Shown here piece after piece: positions 27,311-36,170 of a stretch of DNA of 64,000 nucleotides. The translations under genes and the position numbers were made by a program. Where the stretch lies: the NCBI GenBank assembly GCA_025062095.1, contig JANXAZ010000003.1, positions 1-64,000 of the forward strand, written 5' to 3'. Origin of the DNA: Geminicoccaceae bacterium. Its GTDB lineage: Bacteria; Pseudomonadota; Alphaproteobacteria; Geminicoccales; Geminicoccaceae. How positions within the stretch are numbered: position 1 is the stretch's first letter; every line of letters begins with the position of its first letter. The notes beneath the pieces are model-generated. The model was given only the letters and a program-made list of their open reading frames with translations. It was not told the origin of the DNA and made no database searches.

Positions 27311-28183
27311 TCATGTGCCAGCGATCCAGCGCTGGCCGGCGAGGGTGAGCGCAAAACAGACCACCGCCATCGCCGCTGCCGACGGATGCCCGGCCGCGGC
27401 GAGGACCAGAGCATCCACGAGCGCGATCCCGGCGATGAGCGCCGCCACCGCGCGCGGGACGTCGCCCCTGGCCCGACGCCACAGGAGCCACAGAGCATAG
27501 CCGAGCCAGAGAGCGAGCAGGGCGAGCAAGACCCCGGGGAAGAAGCCCGCATCGAGGCGGAAAAGGCCCCAGGCGACCGGGGCGAAGAGGAACGAGAGCG
27601 GCCAGAAACGCTCGATCCGATCGAAGGCCTCTTGCTTGGCGGCATAGGTGAGACCGACGAGCCAGCACAGACCGATACCGGCGAGAAACCACAGCCCGGG
27701 GGCGGGCTGCGCGACCGCGACGAGCCCCGCGACGAGATAGGCGAGGACCCGGCACAGGCCCATGACCAGCGGCGAAAGCGGGTTCGTCTTGTGGTGCCAG
27801 TCGTAGAAGACGATCGTCGCGGCGAGCCCGATGCCGGCGACGATCGCGAGGAGACCCGCACCTTCCGGGCGGGCGGCGACGGCGGCCGCGAGGAGCACAA
27901 GACCGCCGAGCAACCATCCGAACCCGGCGGCGAAGACCGTCTCGGCCGCGACGCGTCCGGAAGGGATCGGCCGCTCGGGTCGTTCGCGCCGATCGACGGC
28001 GGCATCGAAAGCGTCGTTGAGGTACATACCGCCCACGTAAAACGACGAGAGCGCGAGGCAGACGAGGAGCGTCGCCCGGTGCCAGGGATCGGCACCGGCG
28101 AGCGCCGTGCCGGCGAGCGCGTTCGTCCAGACCGTGGGCAGGTTCGAAACGCGCCCGAGCGAAAGCCACACGGGAGGGCTCAT
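27311..28183 (-). CDS. eboC: EboC-like UbiA-family prenyltransferase
   Basis: The 290-residue membrane protein has eight to nine hydrophobic helices. The first Asp-rich motif is MYLNDAFDAAVDRRERPERPIPSG-like (NDxxDxxxD), and the second is seen around FYDWHHKTNPLSPLVMG; both bind the prenyl diphosphate through Mg2+. Close relatives in ebo clusters are called EboC. Its ATG overlaps the eboE stop (ATGA), so it is translationally coupled to eboE. The prenyl acceptor is unknown. The neighbouring idi gene could raise the DMAPP supply for it. Confidence 0.9.
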   Translation of the reverse strand: MSPPVWLSLGRVSNLPTVWTNALAGTALAGADPWHRATLLVCLALSSFYVGGMYLNDAFDAAVDRRERPERPIPSGRVAAETVFAAGFGWLLGGLVLLAAAVAARPEGAGLLAIVAGIGLAATIVFYDWHHKTNPLSPLVMGLCRVLAYLVAGLVAVAQPAPGLWFLAGIGLCWLVGLTYAAKQEAFDRIERFWPLSFLFAPVAWGLFRLDAGFFPGVLLALLALWLGYALWLLWRRARGDVPRAVAALIAGIALVDALVLAAAGHPSAAAMAVVCFALTLAGQRWIAGT

Positions 28184-29391
28184 GAGAGCAGCTGCGCGCG
28201 CGCCCAGGCGAGTTCGCGCGCGACCGCCTCTTCGAGGCTTTCTCGTCGGAACTCTTCGGGCAGGGCTTCGAAGGTGTAGGTTTCGACTTCGAGATGACGG
28301 GCGAGCGGTCGCTCGCGCTGCAGTGCCAAGAGCCGTTCGAGCGACGGCCGGGTCGAGAGGAGGCCCGGGGCGAGATCGGTGGTGAAGATCGGCACGTGGC
28401 AGTGGACGCGCCATTCGGCGCCCAGGGCCGAGCCGATCGCGGCGAGCGCATCGGGCAGGTCGAGATAGCGACGCAGACGACCGTCGACGGTGCGCTCGAC
28501 GACCTGGTGCAGGTAGATCCCGTCGTCGAAGCGACGCAAGACGGAAGCCGTTTCGGGGGCGACCGCGGGCACGCGCAGAGCGGCCGAGAGCTGGATCTTG
28601 GGCACGGCGATCCCGGCGCGTGCGAGCAGATCCGCGCTCTCTTCCGGCTCTTCGAACTCGACCGCGGCGTGGCAGACGTCGAAGCAGACCCCGAGGTGTC
28701 GGCGCGCCGCCGCCTCGGCCCCGCCCGGGGAGAGCCCGGTCTTGCGGGCGAGCTCCGAAAGCGGCTCGCGAGCCAGGACGTACTCTTCCAAGAACGCTAC
28801 GGCTTCCGCGGTGGTTTCGAGGGCGCACATCGGCTCGGGCTCGAGGGCGAGCGCGATCCTCTTGCCGGTGCGGCGCTCGAGCTCGACCAGACCGGCTACC
28901 GCTTCGAGGAGGTTCGCGGCCGTCGCGCGGAGCGCCCCGGGCTCGCGGCGCAAAGGGCGGAAGCCCAGAGGGACGGTGCTGAGCGAGCCCTCGAGCCCGT
29001 GTTCTTCGGGAAGCAGCGCCGCCAAGAGCTCGGCGAGCCGCGAGGTGTAGCGCAGCCGCTCGGCGCTGCGCCAATCCGGCTCGTAGACGCGCTCTTTCAC
29101 GCGGACCCCGTGAAAGGCGCCGTAAGGAAAGCCGTTGAGGGTGAAGACGTAGAGGTCGTGCTCGCGCAGCCAGGCGCGGAAGCGGTCGAGTTCTCCGGGC
29201 CGCGCGAGCCCTTCGGCCGCCGCCGCCGACAGGCGCAGCCCCACGCCCGTGGCGATGTCCGGGCTCGCCCGGGCCTTGATCGCGGGCAGGCTGCGCGCGA
29301 GCGCGGCGAAGGTCTCCTCCCACGTCTCGCCGCGGTGGATGTTCGTGCAATAGGTGAGATGGACGTCGCCGGCGCGTGTCGCGAGCCTCAT
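28180..29391 (-). CDS. eboE: Metabolite traffic protein EboE (TIM-barrel sugar isomerase fold)
   Basis: This 403-residue protein of the xylose-isomerase-like superfamily opens with HLTYCTNIHRGETWEE, the hallmark of EboE. It also has TLNGFPYGAFHG, ALEPEPMC (metal-ligand Glu), GVCFDVCHAAVEFE and CHVPIF. These are metal-site strands of a TIM barrel. The gene lies 40 bases after eboD and overlaps eboC by four bases, so eboD-eboE-eboC form a tight unit. The reaction is not known. Confidence 0.92.
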   Translation of the reverse strand: MRLATRAGDVHLTYCTNIHRGETWEETFAALARSLPAIKARASPDIATGVGLRLSAAAAEGLARPGELDRFRAWLREHDLYVFTLNGFPYGAFHGVRVKERVYEPDWRSAERLRYTSRLAELLAALLPEEHGLEGSLSTVPLGFRPLRREPGALRATAANLLEAVAGLVELERRTGKRIALALEPEPMCALETTAEAVAFLEEYVLAREPLSELARKTGLSPGGAEAAARRHLGVCFDVCHAAVEFEEPEESADLLARAGIAVPKIQLSAALRVPAVAPETASVLRRFDDGIYLHQVVERTVDGRLRRYLDLPDALAAIGSALGAEWRVHCHVPIFTTDLAPGLLSTRPSLERLLALQRERPLARHLEVETYTFEALPEEFRRESLEEAVARELAWARAQLLS

Positions 29392-29431
29392 GGAAGACGC
29401 GCTCCGAGCGGATCCGCGGTCGAGCCGCCGC

Positions 29432-30631
29432 TCACGGCCGCTCGCGCTCGGCGAGCCAAGATACGGCCTCTTCGATCAATCGCGTATCCATCGCGTGGAC
29501 TTCGACCCCGCGACCGAGGTCGGCCAGAAGCGTGATCGTGAGCTCTCCGCCCAGATGTTCGCGGAACTCGGCGAGGCCCTGGAGAATGGCGAGCGATCCG
29601 TCCGGCAAGCGCGCTTGCAGGGCCGGGTTCCAGAGCCGGAAACCCAAGAGCTCGAGCAGCGCGCACACCCGCTCGTCCGCCCCCGGGGCCAAAAGGCCGG
29701 CGAGCACCGAGTAGCGGGTATCGAGAGCGATCCCGATCGCCACCGCTTCCCCGTGTCGGAGATGGTGACGGGTGAGGCTCTCGAGCTTGTGGGCGGCCCA
29801 GTGACCGAAGTCGAGCGGACGCGCCGAGCCCGTCTCGAAGGGGTCGCCGCCGCGCGCGATCTGCTGCATGTGCAGCTCCGCGCAGCGCCGGATCATGTAG
29901 GCCATGGCCTCGGGGTCGAAGGTGGCCAGGGCCTCGGCGTTGCGTTCGAGCCAGGCGAAGAAGGCGCCGTCGCGGATGAGCGCGACCTTCACCGCCTCGG
30001 CCATGCCGGCGATCTTGTCGCGCGGCGGCAGCAGCTCGACGAAGTCGAGGTCGTTGAGGACCGCGAACGGCGGCGCGAAGGTCCCGACGAAGTTCTTCGA
30101 ACCCCGCAGGTTCACCGCGTTCTTCACGCCCACCCCGGAATCGTTCTGCGCGAGCACCGTCGTCGGCACGCGCACGAGGCGAATGCCGCGATGGCTCGTG
30201 GCGGCCACGAGACCCACGGCGTCGAGCACGGCACCGCCGCCCACGGCGACGATGAAGGAATGCCGGTCGAGGCGATGGTCGAAGACGAGACCCATCATCC
30301 ACTCGATATGGAACAGGTCGTTCTTGATCTTCTCGCCGCCCGGCACGGTCAGGGGCGGCGCCACGAGCTCCAGACGATCGCGATGTTCGGCGACATAGGC
30401 CCGGATCTCCTCGGACAGACCGGGTCGAACCCGCAGCAGACCTTCGTCGACGAACACGAGACAACGGTGGCGTCGGTCGGGTTCGAGGCGGGAGATCGTC
30501 GAGACGAGAGCCGGATTGTCGGGTCGGAAGACACCGCGCGTGAAAACCACCGGATATTCGTAGGCGACCGTGAAACGCTGAAGGTAGCAGATCGTCTCGG
30601 CCGCTCGCGTAGCTCTCTCGATCTCGGCCAT
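29432..30631 (-). CDS. eboD: EboD-like sugar phosphate cyclase (3-dehydroquinate synthase family)
   Basis: This 399-residue protein has the NAD-binding [10 protein letters not shown] (about 116-125), [20 protein letters not shown], the metal-ligand helix [12 protein letters not shown], and the late RHGEAVAIG with [12 protein letters not shown]. These are the metal and phosphate sites of the dehydroquinate synthase superfamily. The Asn in QNDSGVG and the extra 50 N-terminal residues separate it from housekeeping AroB and fit EboD. It should convert a sugar phosphate to a cyclitol-type product. The ATG follows GGGGGGAGG, and it heads the minus-strand ebo series. Confidence 0.9.
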   Translation of the reverse strand: MAEIERATRAAETICYLQRFTVAYEYPVVFTRGVFRPDNPALVSTISRLEPDRRHRCLVFVDEGLLRVRPGLSEEIRAYVAEHRDRLELVAPPLTVPGGEKIKNDLFHIEWMMGLVFDHRLDRHSFIVAVGGGAVLDAVGLVAATSHRGIRLVRVPTTVLAQNDSGVGVKNAVNLRGSKNFVGTFAPPFAVLNDLDFVELLPPRDKIAGMAEAVKVALIRDGAFFAWLERNAEALATFDPEAMAYMIRRCAELHMQQIARGGDPFETGSARPLDFGHWAAHKLESLTRHHLRHGEAVAIGIALDTRYSVLAGLLAPGADERVCALLELLGFRLWNPALQARLPDGSLAILQGLAEFREHLGGELTITLLADLGRGVEVHAMDTRLIEEAVSWLAERERP

Positions 30632-31196
30632 GGCCTCCCCCCGCGCCTTGGGTCCCGCCCGAGCGCTCGGGCTCGCAAAGTGGCGGCCCCGCTTTCTCGT
30701 GACAAGTCGTGCCTGCGCGGGTGCCGTCACCGATGCGCGGGAAGCCGGGGCGATATCGAAGGCCGCCGGTCGGAGCGGAGCGCACGCCCCGGAGACGGGG
30801 GGGGGTATGGCGCACGCACCCGGCATCGGCCGGCTCCGTCGAACCTCTGTCGAGGGCGGGAGGGACAGTTCCGGACGCGCCCGCGGGGATCCCCTCGCAA
30901 GCGGGCCCGGGGCGGTGATCGGAGAAGAGCTGCAGAGTTCGGGTAACGCGCGACCGCGCGAAAGGCTCGCGCCTTCCCCGGCGCGTCCGGCGCTCGGGCG
31001 AGGGGCGGATCGTGGCGCCCGCGGATCGGGCGACCGCCGACCCCGGACGGTCGCTCGTGCCTTTCTCGTGCGCGCCTTCGCGTTTCGGCTGTGTGCGCCC
31101 GGCTCGGCCGCGCGAGGGCGTGCGCGCCGAAGGTCGCGGGCGGGAAGGCAGGGCGGACCCTCCCGCCGCGGGTCCGGCGCACCTATATCGCCGCCT
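30632..31196. other. Divergent intergenic region between eboD and rimO
   Basis: These 565 bases must hold promoters for both directions. Visible elements are the palindrome next to eboD, a possible -35 TTGTCA (minus strand) and a run of nine G at 30797-30805. No gene is supported; translations are low-complexity. Confidence 0.5.
30657..30672. promoter_or_regulatory. 16-bp palindrome ahead of eboD
   Basis: GCCCGAGCGCTCGGGC is perfectly self-complementary and ends 26 bases before the eboD ATG. A possible -35 TTGTCA lies about 30 bases further upstream on the minus strand. It could be an operator for the ebo series or a 5' UTR hairpin; both are inference. Confidence 0.3.
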
Positions 31197-32567
31197 ATGA
31201 CCGTCGAAGCTTCCCCGAAGAGCGCGCACGCCACCCGTCGCGAGCGCCGGCGACCGGCGATCGGCTTCGTCTCCCTCGGCTGTGCCAAGGCGCTCGTGGA
31301 CAGCGAGCGCATCATCACCCGTCTGCGCGCAGAAGGCTATGCGATCGCCGCGAGTTACGCCGAGGCCGATCTCGTCGTCGTCAACACCTGCGGGTTCCTC
31401 CTCTCGGCCCGTGCCGAGAGCCTGGAAGCGATCGGCGAGGCGCTGGCCGAGAACGGGAAAGTCGTGGTCACCGGCTGCCTCGGTGCGGAGCCCGAGCGGA
31501 TCCGCGCGGCGTTCCCCGAGGTCCTCGCCATCACCGGCCCGCACCAGTACGAGGCGGTCCTCGCGGCGATCCACGCGCAGCTGCCGCCGCCTCACGCGCC
31601 TTATCTCGAACTCGTTCCCCCGCAAGGCGTGCGGCTGACGCCGCGCCATTACGCGTACCTCAAGATCGCCGAGGGCTGCGACAACCGCTGCAGCTTCTGC
31701 ATCATCCCCAAGCTCAGGGGCGGGCTCGTCTCGCGACCGTTGCCGGAGATCCTCGCCGAAGCCGAGGCGCTCGTGGCGGCCGGAGCCCGAGAGCTCGTCG
31801 TGATCGCGCAGGACACCGCGGCCTACGGCCGGGACGTGCGCTATCCGCCGGCTTCGTGGCGCGGGCGCTCGGTGCGCACCCGTCTGTTCGATCTCTGCGA
31901 GGAACTGGGACGGCTCGGGGTCTGGATCCGGCTCCTCTACCTGTACCCCTATCCCCAGCTCGACCGCATCGTCGAGCTCATGGCCGAAGGCAAGATCCTG
32001 CCTTATCTCGACGTGCCCTTCCAGCACGCGAGCCCCGCGATCCTCAAGGCCATGCGCCGACCCGCGAGCACCGAGCGGATGATCGAGCGGATCCGTCTCT
32101 GGCGCCGTGTCTGTCCGGAGCTCGCGATTCGCTCGACCTTCATCGTCGGCTTTCCGGGAGAAACCGAAGAGGACTTCGCGCAGTTGTTGGCGTTTCTCGA
32201 AGAAGCGCGGCTCGATCGCGTGGGATGTTTCGTTTACGAGCCGGTGGACGGCGCCGCCGCCAACGCCCTGCCCGACGGGGTGCCGGAAGAGGTGGCGGAA
32301 GACCGGCGCGCCCGGCTCATGGCCCTGCAAGAGAGGATCTCGGCCGAGAAACTGCGCGCGCGGGTGGGGCGCATCGAAACCGTCTTGATCGACGGGCAGG
32401 ACGAGGCGGGACGCACGGTGGGGCGCAGCCGGTTCGAGGCTCCGGGCGTGGACGGTGTCGTTTTCGTCGAAAGCAGCGAGCCGCTCGCACCGGGCACCGT
32501 GCTCGAGGTCGAGATCACCGCCGCCGACGTCCACGATCTCTACGCCCGGCCGATCGCGCGCCCGTGA
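31197..32567 (+). CDS. rimO: Ribosomal protein S12 methylthiotransferase RimO
   Basis: This 456-residue radical-SAM enzyme adds a methylthio group to Asp of ribosomal protein S12. Domains: UPF0004 (about 20-135; [12 protein letters not shown] and NTCGFL supply cluster Cys), radical SAM (about 145-370; CDNRCSFC with Cys161, Cys165, Cys168; [10 protein letters not shown]), and a TRAM domain (about 385-456). The third N-domain Cys is in [20 protein letters not shown] and the S12-type spacing favour RimO over MiaB. The ATG at 31197 has no clear ribosome-binding site. It is divergent from eboD. Confidence 0.95.
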   Translation: MTVEASPKSAHATRRERRRPAIGFVSLGCAKALVDSERIITRLRAEGYAIAASYAEADLVVVNTCGFLLSARAESLEAIGEALAENGKVVVTGCLGAEPERIRAAFPEVLAITGPHQYEAVLAAIHAQLPPPHAPYLELVPPQGVRLTPRHYAYLKIAEGCDNRCSFCIIPKLRGGLVSRPLPEILAEAEALVAAGARELVVIAQDTAAYGRDVRYPPASWRGRSVRTRLFDLCEELGRLGVWIRLLYLYPYPQLDRIVELMAEGKILPYLDVPFQHASPAILKAMRRPASTERMIERIRLWRRVCPELAIRSTFIVGFPGETEEDFAQLLAFLEEARLDRVGCFVYEPVDGAAANALPDGVPEEVAEDRRARLMALQERISAEKLRARVGRIETVLIDGQDEAGRTVGRSRFEAPGVDGVVFVESSEPLAPGTVLEVEITAADVHDLYARPIARP

Positions 32568-33022
32568 CACGGCGCCGCGCGCGCGGGGCGCGAGCGCGGC
32601 GGTCGGCCCCTGCGCAGGCCGCGGCACCGGCTCGGTCGAACCGAGGGCGCAGACGGTTCGAGGCGAACCGAGAGCAGCGATCGCGGCGGGCGGTTCGACC
32701 GCCGGTTTTCGCCGAAGCGCGCCGCCGGTCCCGAGGCCGGATGCGAAGCGGGCGCATCCGAGGGTGATCCTCGCGGCGAAGGCTCGAAAACCCGCGGTCG
32801 CCGCACGAAGCCGGGCGAACACGGCGAGGAGGAGGAAGAGCGCAGGCGCGGGCATCCTGTACCGTTGCGCAGCTTGTGCCCGCGGCCTTCGTGCCCGAAC
32901 GTGGTTGAGAAACCGTTGACGCGGAGCCCGACCCGCAGGCGCGCCGGAGCGGCGGCCGTGCGGGATCGAGGGAGGTGGCGAGGTCGCGTCCGGTCGACGG
33001 TCCCGAGGCGCGGAGATCGACG
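32568..33022. other. Intergenic region between rimO and an amidohydrolase gene
   Basis: These 455 bases are GC-rich with no supported gene. The last 20 bases contain GCGGAG as ribosome-binding site of the next gene. I see no promoter or hairpin that stands out. Confidence 0.45.
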
Positions 33023-34003
33023 ATGATCGCGGACGTTGCGATTCTCGACGCCCACATGCATCTGTGGGATCTCTCCTTGCGCAAGCACCCTTGGCTGTGC
33101 GGTGCGCCGATCCCGTTCCGCTACGGCGATTACGGCGCCATTCGGCGCAGCTTCTCGCTCGCGGATTATCGCGAGGCGACCTCGGGCTTCGACGTCCGCG
33201 GCACGGTCTATGTCGAGGCGGAATGGGACCCCGCGGATCCCCTGGGCGAAACGCGCTGGGTGCATGCGATCGCGGCGCGCGAAGGCCTGCCCTCGGCGAT
33301 GGTCGCGCAAGCCTGGCTCGATCGCGACGACGTCGAGGAGCTGCTCGCTGCCCAGGCCGCGTTTCCGCTCGTCCGCGGCATCCGCCACAAGCCGAAGGCC
33401 GCACCCTCGCCCGAGCGCGTGGAAGCGGGGGTGCCGGGTTCGCTCTCCTGCCCGCGCTTCGCCCGAGGTTTCGGGCTGTTGGGACGCTACGGTCTGTCCT
33501 TCGATCTCCAGGTCCCCTGGTGGCACCTCGAAGAGGCCCGTGTCCTGTTCGCGCGCCACCCCGAGGTTCCGGTGATCCTCGACCACACGGGGCTGCCCGC
33601 CGACCGCAGCCGCGAAGGGCTCGCCGGCTGGAGGCGGGCGATGACGCGCTTGGCCGAGTTGCCGCAGGTCGCGGTCAAGATCAGTGGTCTGGGTCTACCG
33701 GGCAGGCCTTGGACGGTTTCCGACAACGCCCCGATCGTGGATACGGTTCTGGAACTTTTCGGCGTCGAGCGCTGCATGTTCGCATCCAATTGGCCCGTGG
33801 ATACGCTTTGCGCCGATTTTCGGACGATCTACACGGGCTTTTTCGAAATCGTGCGCGACCTGACCTCTGCTCAACGCTCCGCGCTGTTCTTCGATAACGC
33901 CTGTCGTATTTACCGGATCGATCCGAACGCGCTGCCGCGGCACGGGAGGGCGAGCGGCGGCCCGCCCTCCGCGCGCACCGCTTTTCTCAGCCCTTCTTGG
34001 TGA
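33023..34003 (+). CDS. Amidohydrolase family protein (COG3618-type lactonase-like TIM barrel)
   Basis: The 326-residue protein starts with VAILDAHMHLWD, the HxH metal site of the amidohydrolase_2 fold, followed by HPWL, VRGIRHKP, VPVILDHTGLP (metal-ligand His) and late MFASNWPVD (catalytic Asp region). This subgroup includes 2-pyrone-4,6-dicarboxylate lactonase and sugar lactonases such as L-rhamnono- or L-fucono-lactonase. Its 3' end overlaps the convergent PQQ-type dehydrogenase gene by 17 bases. A lactonase beside a sugar dehydrogenase would make biochemical sense, because such dehydrogenases release lactones, but this is inference. Confidence 0.85.
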   Translation: MIADVAILDAHMHLWDLSLRKHPWLCGAPIPFRYGDYGAIRRSFSLADYREATSGFDVRGTVYVEAEWDPADPLGETRWVHAIAAREGLPSAMVAQAWLDRDDVEELLAAQAAFPLVRGIRHKPKAAPSPERVEAGVPGSLSCPRFARGFGLLGRYGLSFDLQVPWWHLEEARVLFARHPEVPVILDHTGLPADRSREGLAGWRRAMTRLAELPQVAVKISGLGLPGRPWTVSDNAPIVDTVLELFGVERCMFASNWPVDTLCADFRTIYTGFFEIVRDLTSAQRSALFFDNACRIYRIDPNALPRHGRASGGPPSARTAFLSPSW

Positions 34004-35642
34004 CTGCCCAGATGACACCGCTCTTCGGTACGGTATAGAAGGGGGAAGGCATTTCGAAGTCGACGTAGACTTCACCGTAATCCACGATGTACATGGTCCG
34101 TCCGTCGTTGGAGAAGACGACGTCGTTGGGACGCTCGAGGCCGCCGCGATTTTCGGGCTTCTGATAGGCGTTGGGGCCCATCTCGATGTTGCGGGCGAAG
34201 TAGCGCCATTTCACCCCCGTCGGCTCGAGGAACTCGATCTCCAGCACGGCCGGCCAGGTGGGGATCAGGCTCTCGGGCCCGGTATCGAGGATCCCGTAAA
34301 CGGCACCGAAGAGCTTGTTCGGACCGGCGAAGACCGCAGGACCCCAGGCGATGCCGTCGATCGGGTTGTTCGTGTCCCACTCGAGCACCGGATTGATGTA
34401 GCCGTCGGGGTTGGGATTGGCGATGATCAGCGGCACTCCGCGCACGCCGGCGATGTGCGGCTGGAACCGATAAGGCGGCAACTTCGGGACGAAGGGCTCG
34501 TCACCGATGTACAAGTTGGGGTGCGGCCGTTCGACCTTGGAGCCGCGGTACGAGGTCCAGCCGAAGCGCTTGTTGGAGACGAAGCCGAAGCCCTCCTTGT
34601 CGGGGAATCCCGCGTCCTGGCCCTTGGCGGTGACGATGAAGAGCTTCTCGGCGCCGTTGGCGATCCGCCGATGGCCGAGGTCGTTGGCCCCGTTGTCGGA
34701 AACGGCGAGCGCGTTCTCCCATTTCGTGCCCTTGGGGCCGAAGGCGATGCCGGCCTGGTTGCGGAAGCCCATCGCATAGACTTCCATCTTTTCGTGGGGA
34801 TAGATGCCGTCCGGGCCGCGGTCGGTCATCTTCACCCGCATGATCGAGCCGCCGCAGGGTACCGTCGCCTTGATGATCTGACCCGGCTTGGCCGGTACGC
34901 CCGCGGGCAGGAGCGCGCCGGTCATGCGCCCGTCGCTGCTCTTGATGTTGAGCCCGGTGTGGACGATGTCGCGGCAGACCGGGTCGCGCGGCGTCTTGGG
35001 CAGGTTGGGATCGCCGTGCTTGACCCAGAAGGGATCGTTGGGAATGTCGACCCAGCCGTGGTTGTCGGGGTCGGCGAAACCGGTGTTGGAGGGAAAACCG
35101 AGGGCGAAATAGATATAGCCGTCCTTACAGGTGATCCCTCCGTTTCTGTGATCGCCCATGAACAAATCTTTGATGATGAGCTCGAGCTTCCCGTCGACCC
35201 CTTTCTGTTGCCATATCTTCTCGCCGTACTCCGGGATGTAGACCGTGTCGTTCTCCGGGCAGTATTCGATTTCGTTCATGACGGTGGTGAAAACGCCTTT
35301 GCCGATCTCTTTGATGAGCCGGCCGTTGCGGTCGAAGACCTTGACGTGCGGCGGGTCGATCTCGTCCGGACCTCCCAGGAGCTTGCCCGAGATCGCGACC
35401 CAGAGATTGCCGTCCTTGTCGACCGTGGCCGCGGAAGGCGTATCGAGCCCGGAGACGAACACCGAGACCTCGTAGCCCGGGGGCACTACGACCTTGCTGG
35501 GATCGGGCTTGATGGCGACCCGCTTGGCCCAGCCGCCCGATTGCGGGCCACCGGCGATCGGCTCGGCGCCATCGGCTCCGGCGCTCGCGAGCGCGAGCAG
35601 CGAGGCACCGGCGACGAGCGCGAGACGCGTTGCGTGCTTCAT
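33987..35642 (-). CDS. Periplasmic PQQ-dependent dehydrogenase, sorbosone/glucose dehydrogenase family
   Basis: This 551-residue protein has a signal peptide (about 1-26, ending ADGAE) and a beta-propeller with VPPGYEVSVFVSGLDTPSA, DKDGNLWVAISG, GFRNQAGIAFGPKG, SDNGANDLG and RPNDVVFSNDGRTMYIVDYG, typical of the sorbosone dehydrogenase family. It is longer than the first such enzyme (25862-27163) and only distantly similar, so it is not a recent duplicate. The ATG at 35642 is chosen because the signal peptide starts there. A cytochrome c gene lies 66 bases upstream on the same strand. Substrate unknown. Confidence 0.88.
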   Translation of the reverse strand: MKHATRLALVAGASLLALASAGADGAEPIAGGPQSGGWAKRVAIKPDPSKVVVPPGYEVSVFVSGLDTPSAATVDKDGNLWVAISGKLLGGPDEIDPPHVKVFDRNGRLIKEIGKGVFTTVMNEIEYCPENDTVYIPEYGEKIWQQKGVDGKLELIIKDLFMGDHRNGGITCKDGYIYFALGFPSNTGFADPDNHGWVDIPNDPFWVKHGDPNLPKTPRDPVCRDIVHTGLNIKSSDGRMTGALLPAGVPAKPGQIIKATVPCGGSIMRVKMTDRGPDGIYPHEKMEVYAMGFRNQAGIAFGPKGTKWENALAVSDNGANDLGHRRIANGAEKLFIVTAKGQDAGFPDKEGFGFVSNKRFGWTSYRGSKVERPHPNLYIGDEPFVPKLPPYRFQPHIAGVRGVPLIIANPNPDGYINPVLEWDTNNPIDGIAWGPAVFAGPNKLFGAVYGILDTGPESLIPTWPAVLEIEFLEPTGVKWRYFARNIEMGPNAYQKPENRGGLERPNDVVFSNDGRTMYIVDYGEVYVDFEMPSPFYTVPKSGVIWAVTKKG

Positions 35643-35708
35643 TCGTCGTCCTCCCCGTTCTCCCGGCTCTCGGGCGGGCCCTTCCCGCACCCGGCCGGGT
35701 ATCGCTCG

Positions 35709-36053
35709 TCAGCGCACCCCGAGCCTGCGGATGTGCGCGATGATGTTCTTGATGTCCTCTTCGCCGAGCGTGCCGCCCCAAGCCGGCATGTAGCTCGACT
35801 TGCCCACCGCGGCACCGCCCTCGCGGATCACGGTCGCCAGATACTCGTCCGGCAAAAGTTCGATATAGCCTTTACGTGTCAGGTTCTCGACGTGCGGCAT
35901 GAAGGTGTGCGCACCGCCCCGTCCGTCCGGACCGTGACAGCCGGCACAATAGCGGGCGTAAAGACGCGCGCCCCGTTCGAGGTCCACCGCCCGAGCCGGA
36001 GCGCCTGCGAGCAGGACGAGCCCCAGCGCTGCGACCGCTCCCCGCCCGCGCAT
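35709..36053 (-). CDS. Periplasmic c-type cytochrome (single haem)
   Basis: This 114-residue protein has a signal peptide (about 1-22, ending ARA) and a CAGCH haem motif near residue 36. The candidate Met ligand is in SYMPAWGG near the end. It matches small cytochromes that accept electrons from PQQ enzymes, and the next gene downstream is one. The ATG at 36053 has GGGGAGG four bases upstream, so the longer frame is rejected. Confidence 0.92.
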   Translation of the reverse strand: MRGRGAVAALGLVLLAGAPARAVDLERGARLYARYCAGCHGPDGRGGAHTFMPHVENLTRKGYIELLPDEYLATVIREGGAAVGKSSYMPAWGGTLGEEDIKNIIAHIRRLGVR

Positions 36054-36170
36054 CGAACCTCCCCGATCGCTCGCCGCGCATCGAGCAGCGCGCGGCCTTT
36101 TGCCCGCAAGGATAGACGGTCCGTGGTTCCTGCTCAACGCACGGCTGCCGCGACGGCTCTCGCGCCGGGC

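Noticed and set aside
29432-30631. Housekeeping 3-dehydroquinate synthase AroB
   Set aside because: It lies in a full ebo set, has an N-terminal extension and EboD-like motifs, and no aroK is adjacent, as would be usual for aroB.
29388-33404. 1338-codon minus-strand open frame across eboD/eboE flank, rimO and the amidohydrolase
   Set aside because: It is a shadow of several real genes in other frames (rimO CxxxCxxC and amidohydrolase HxH are on the plus strand); the translation is Arg/Pro-rich with no domain.
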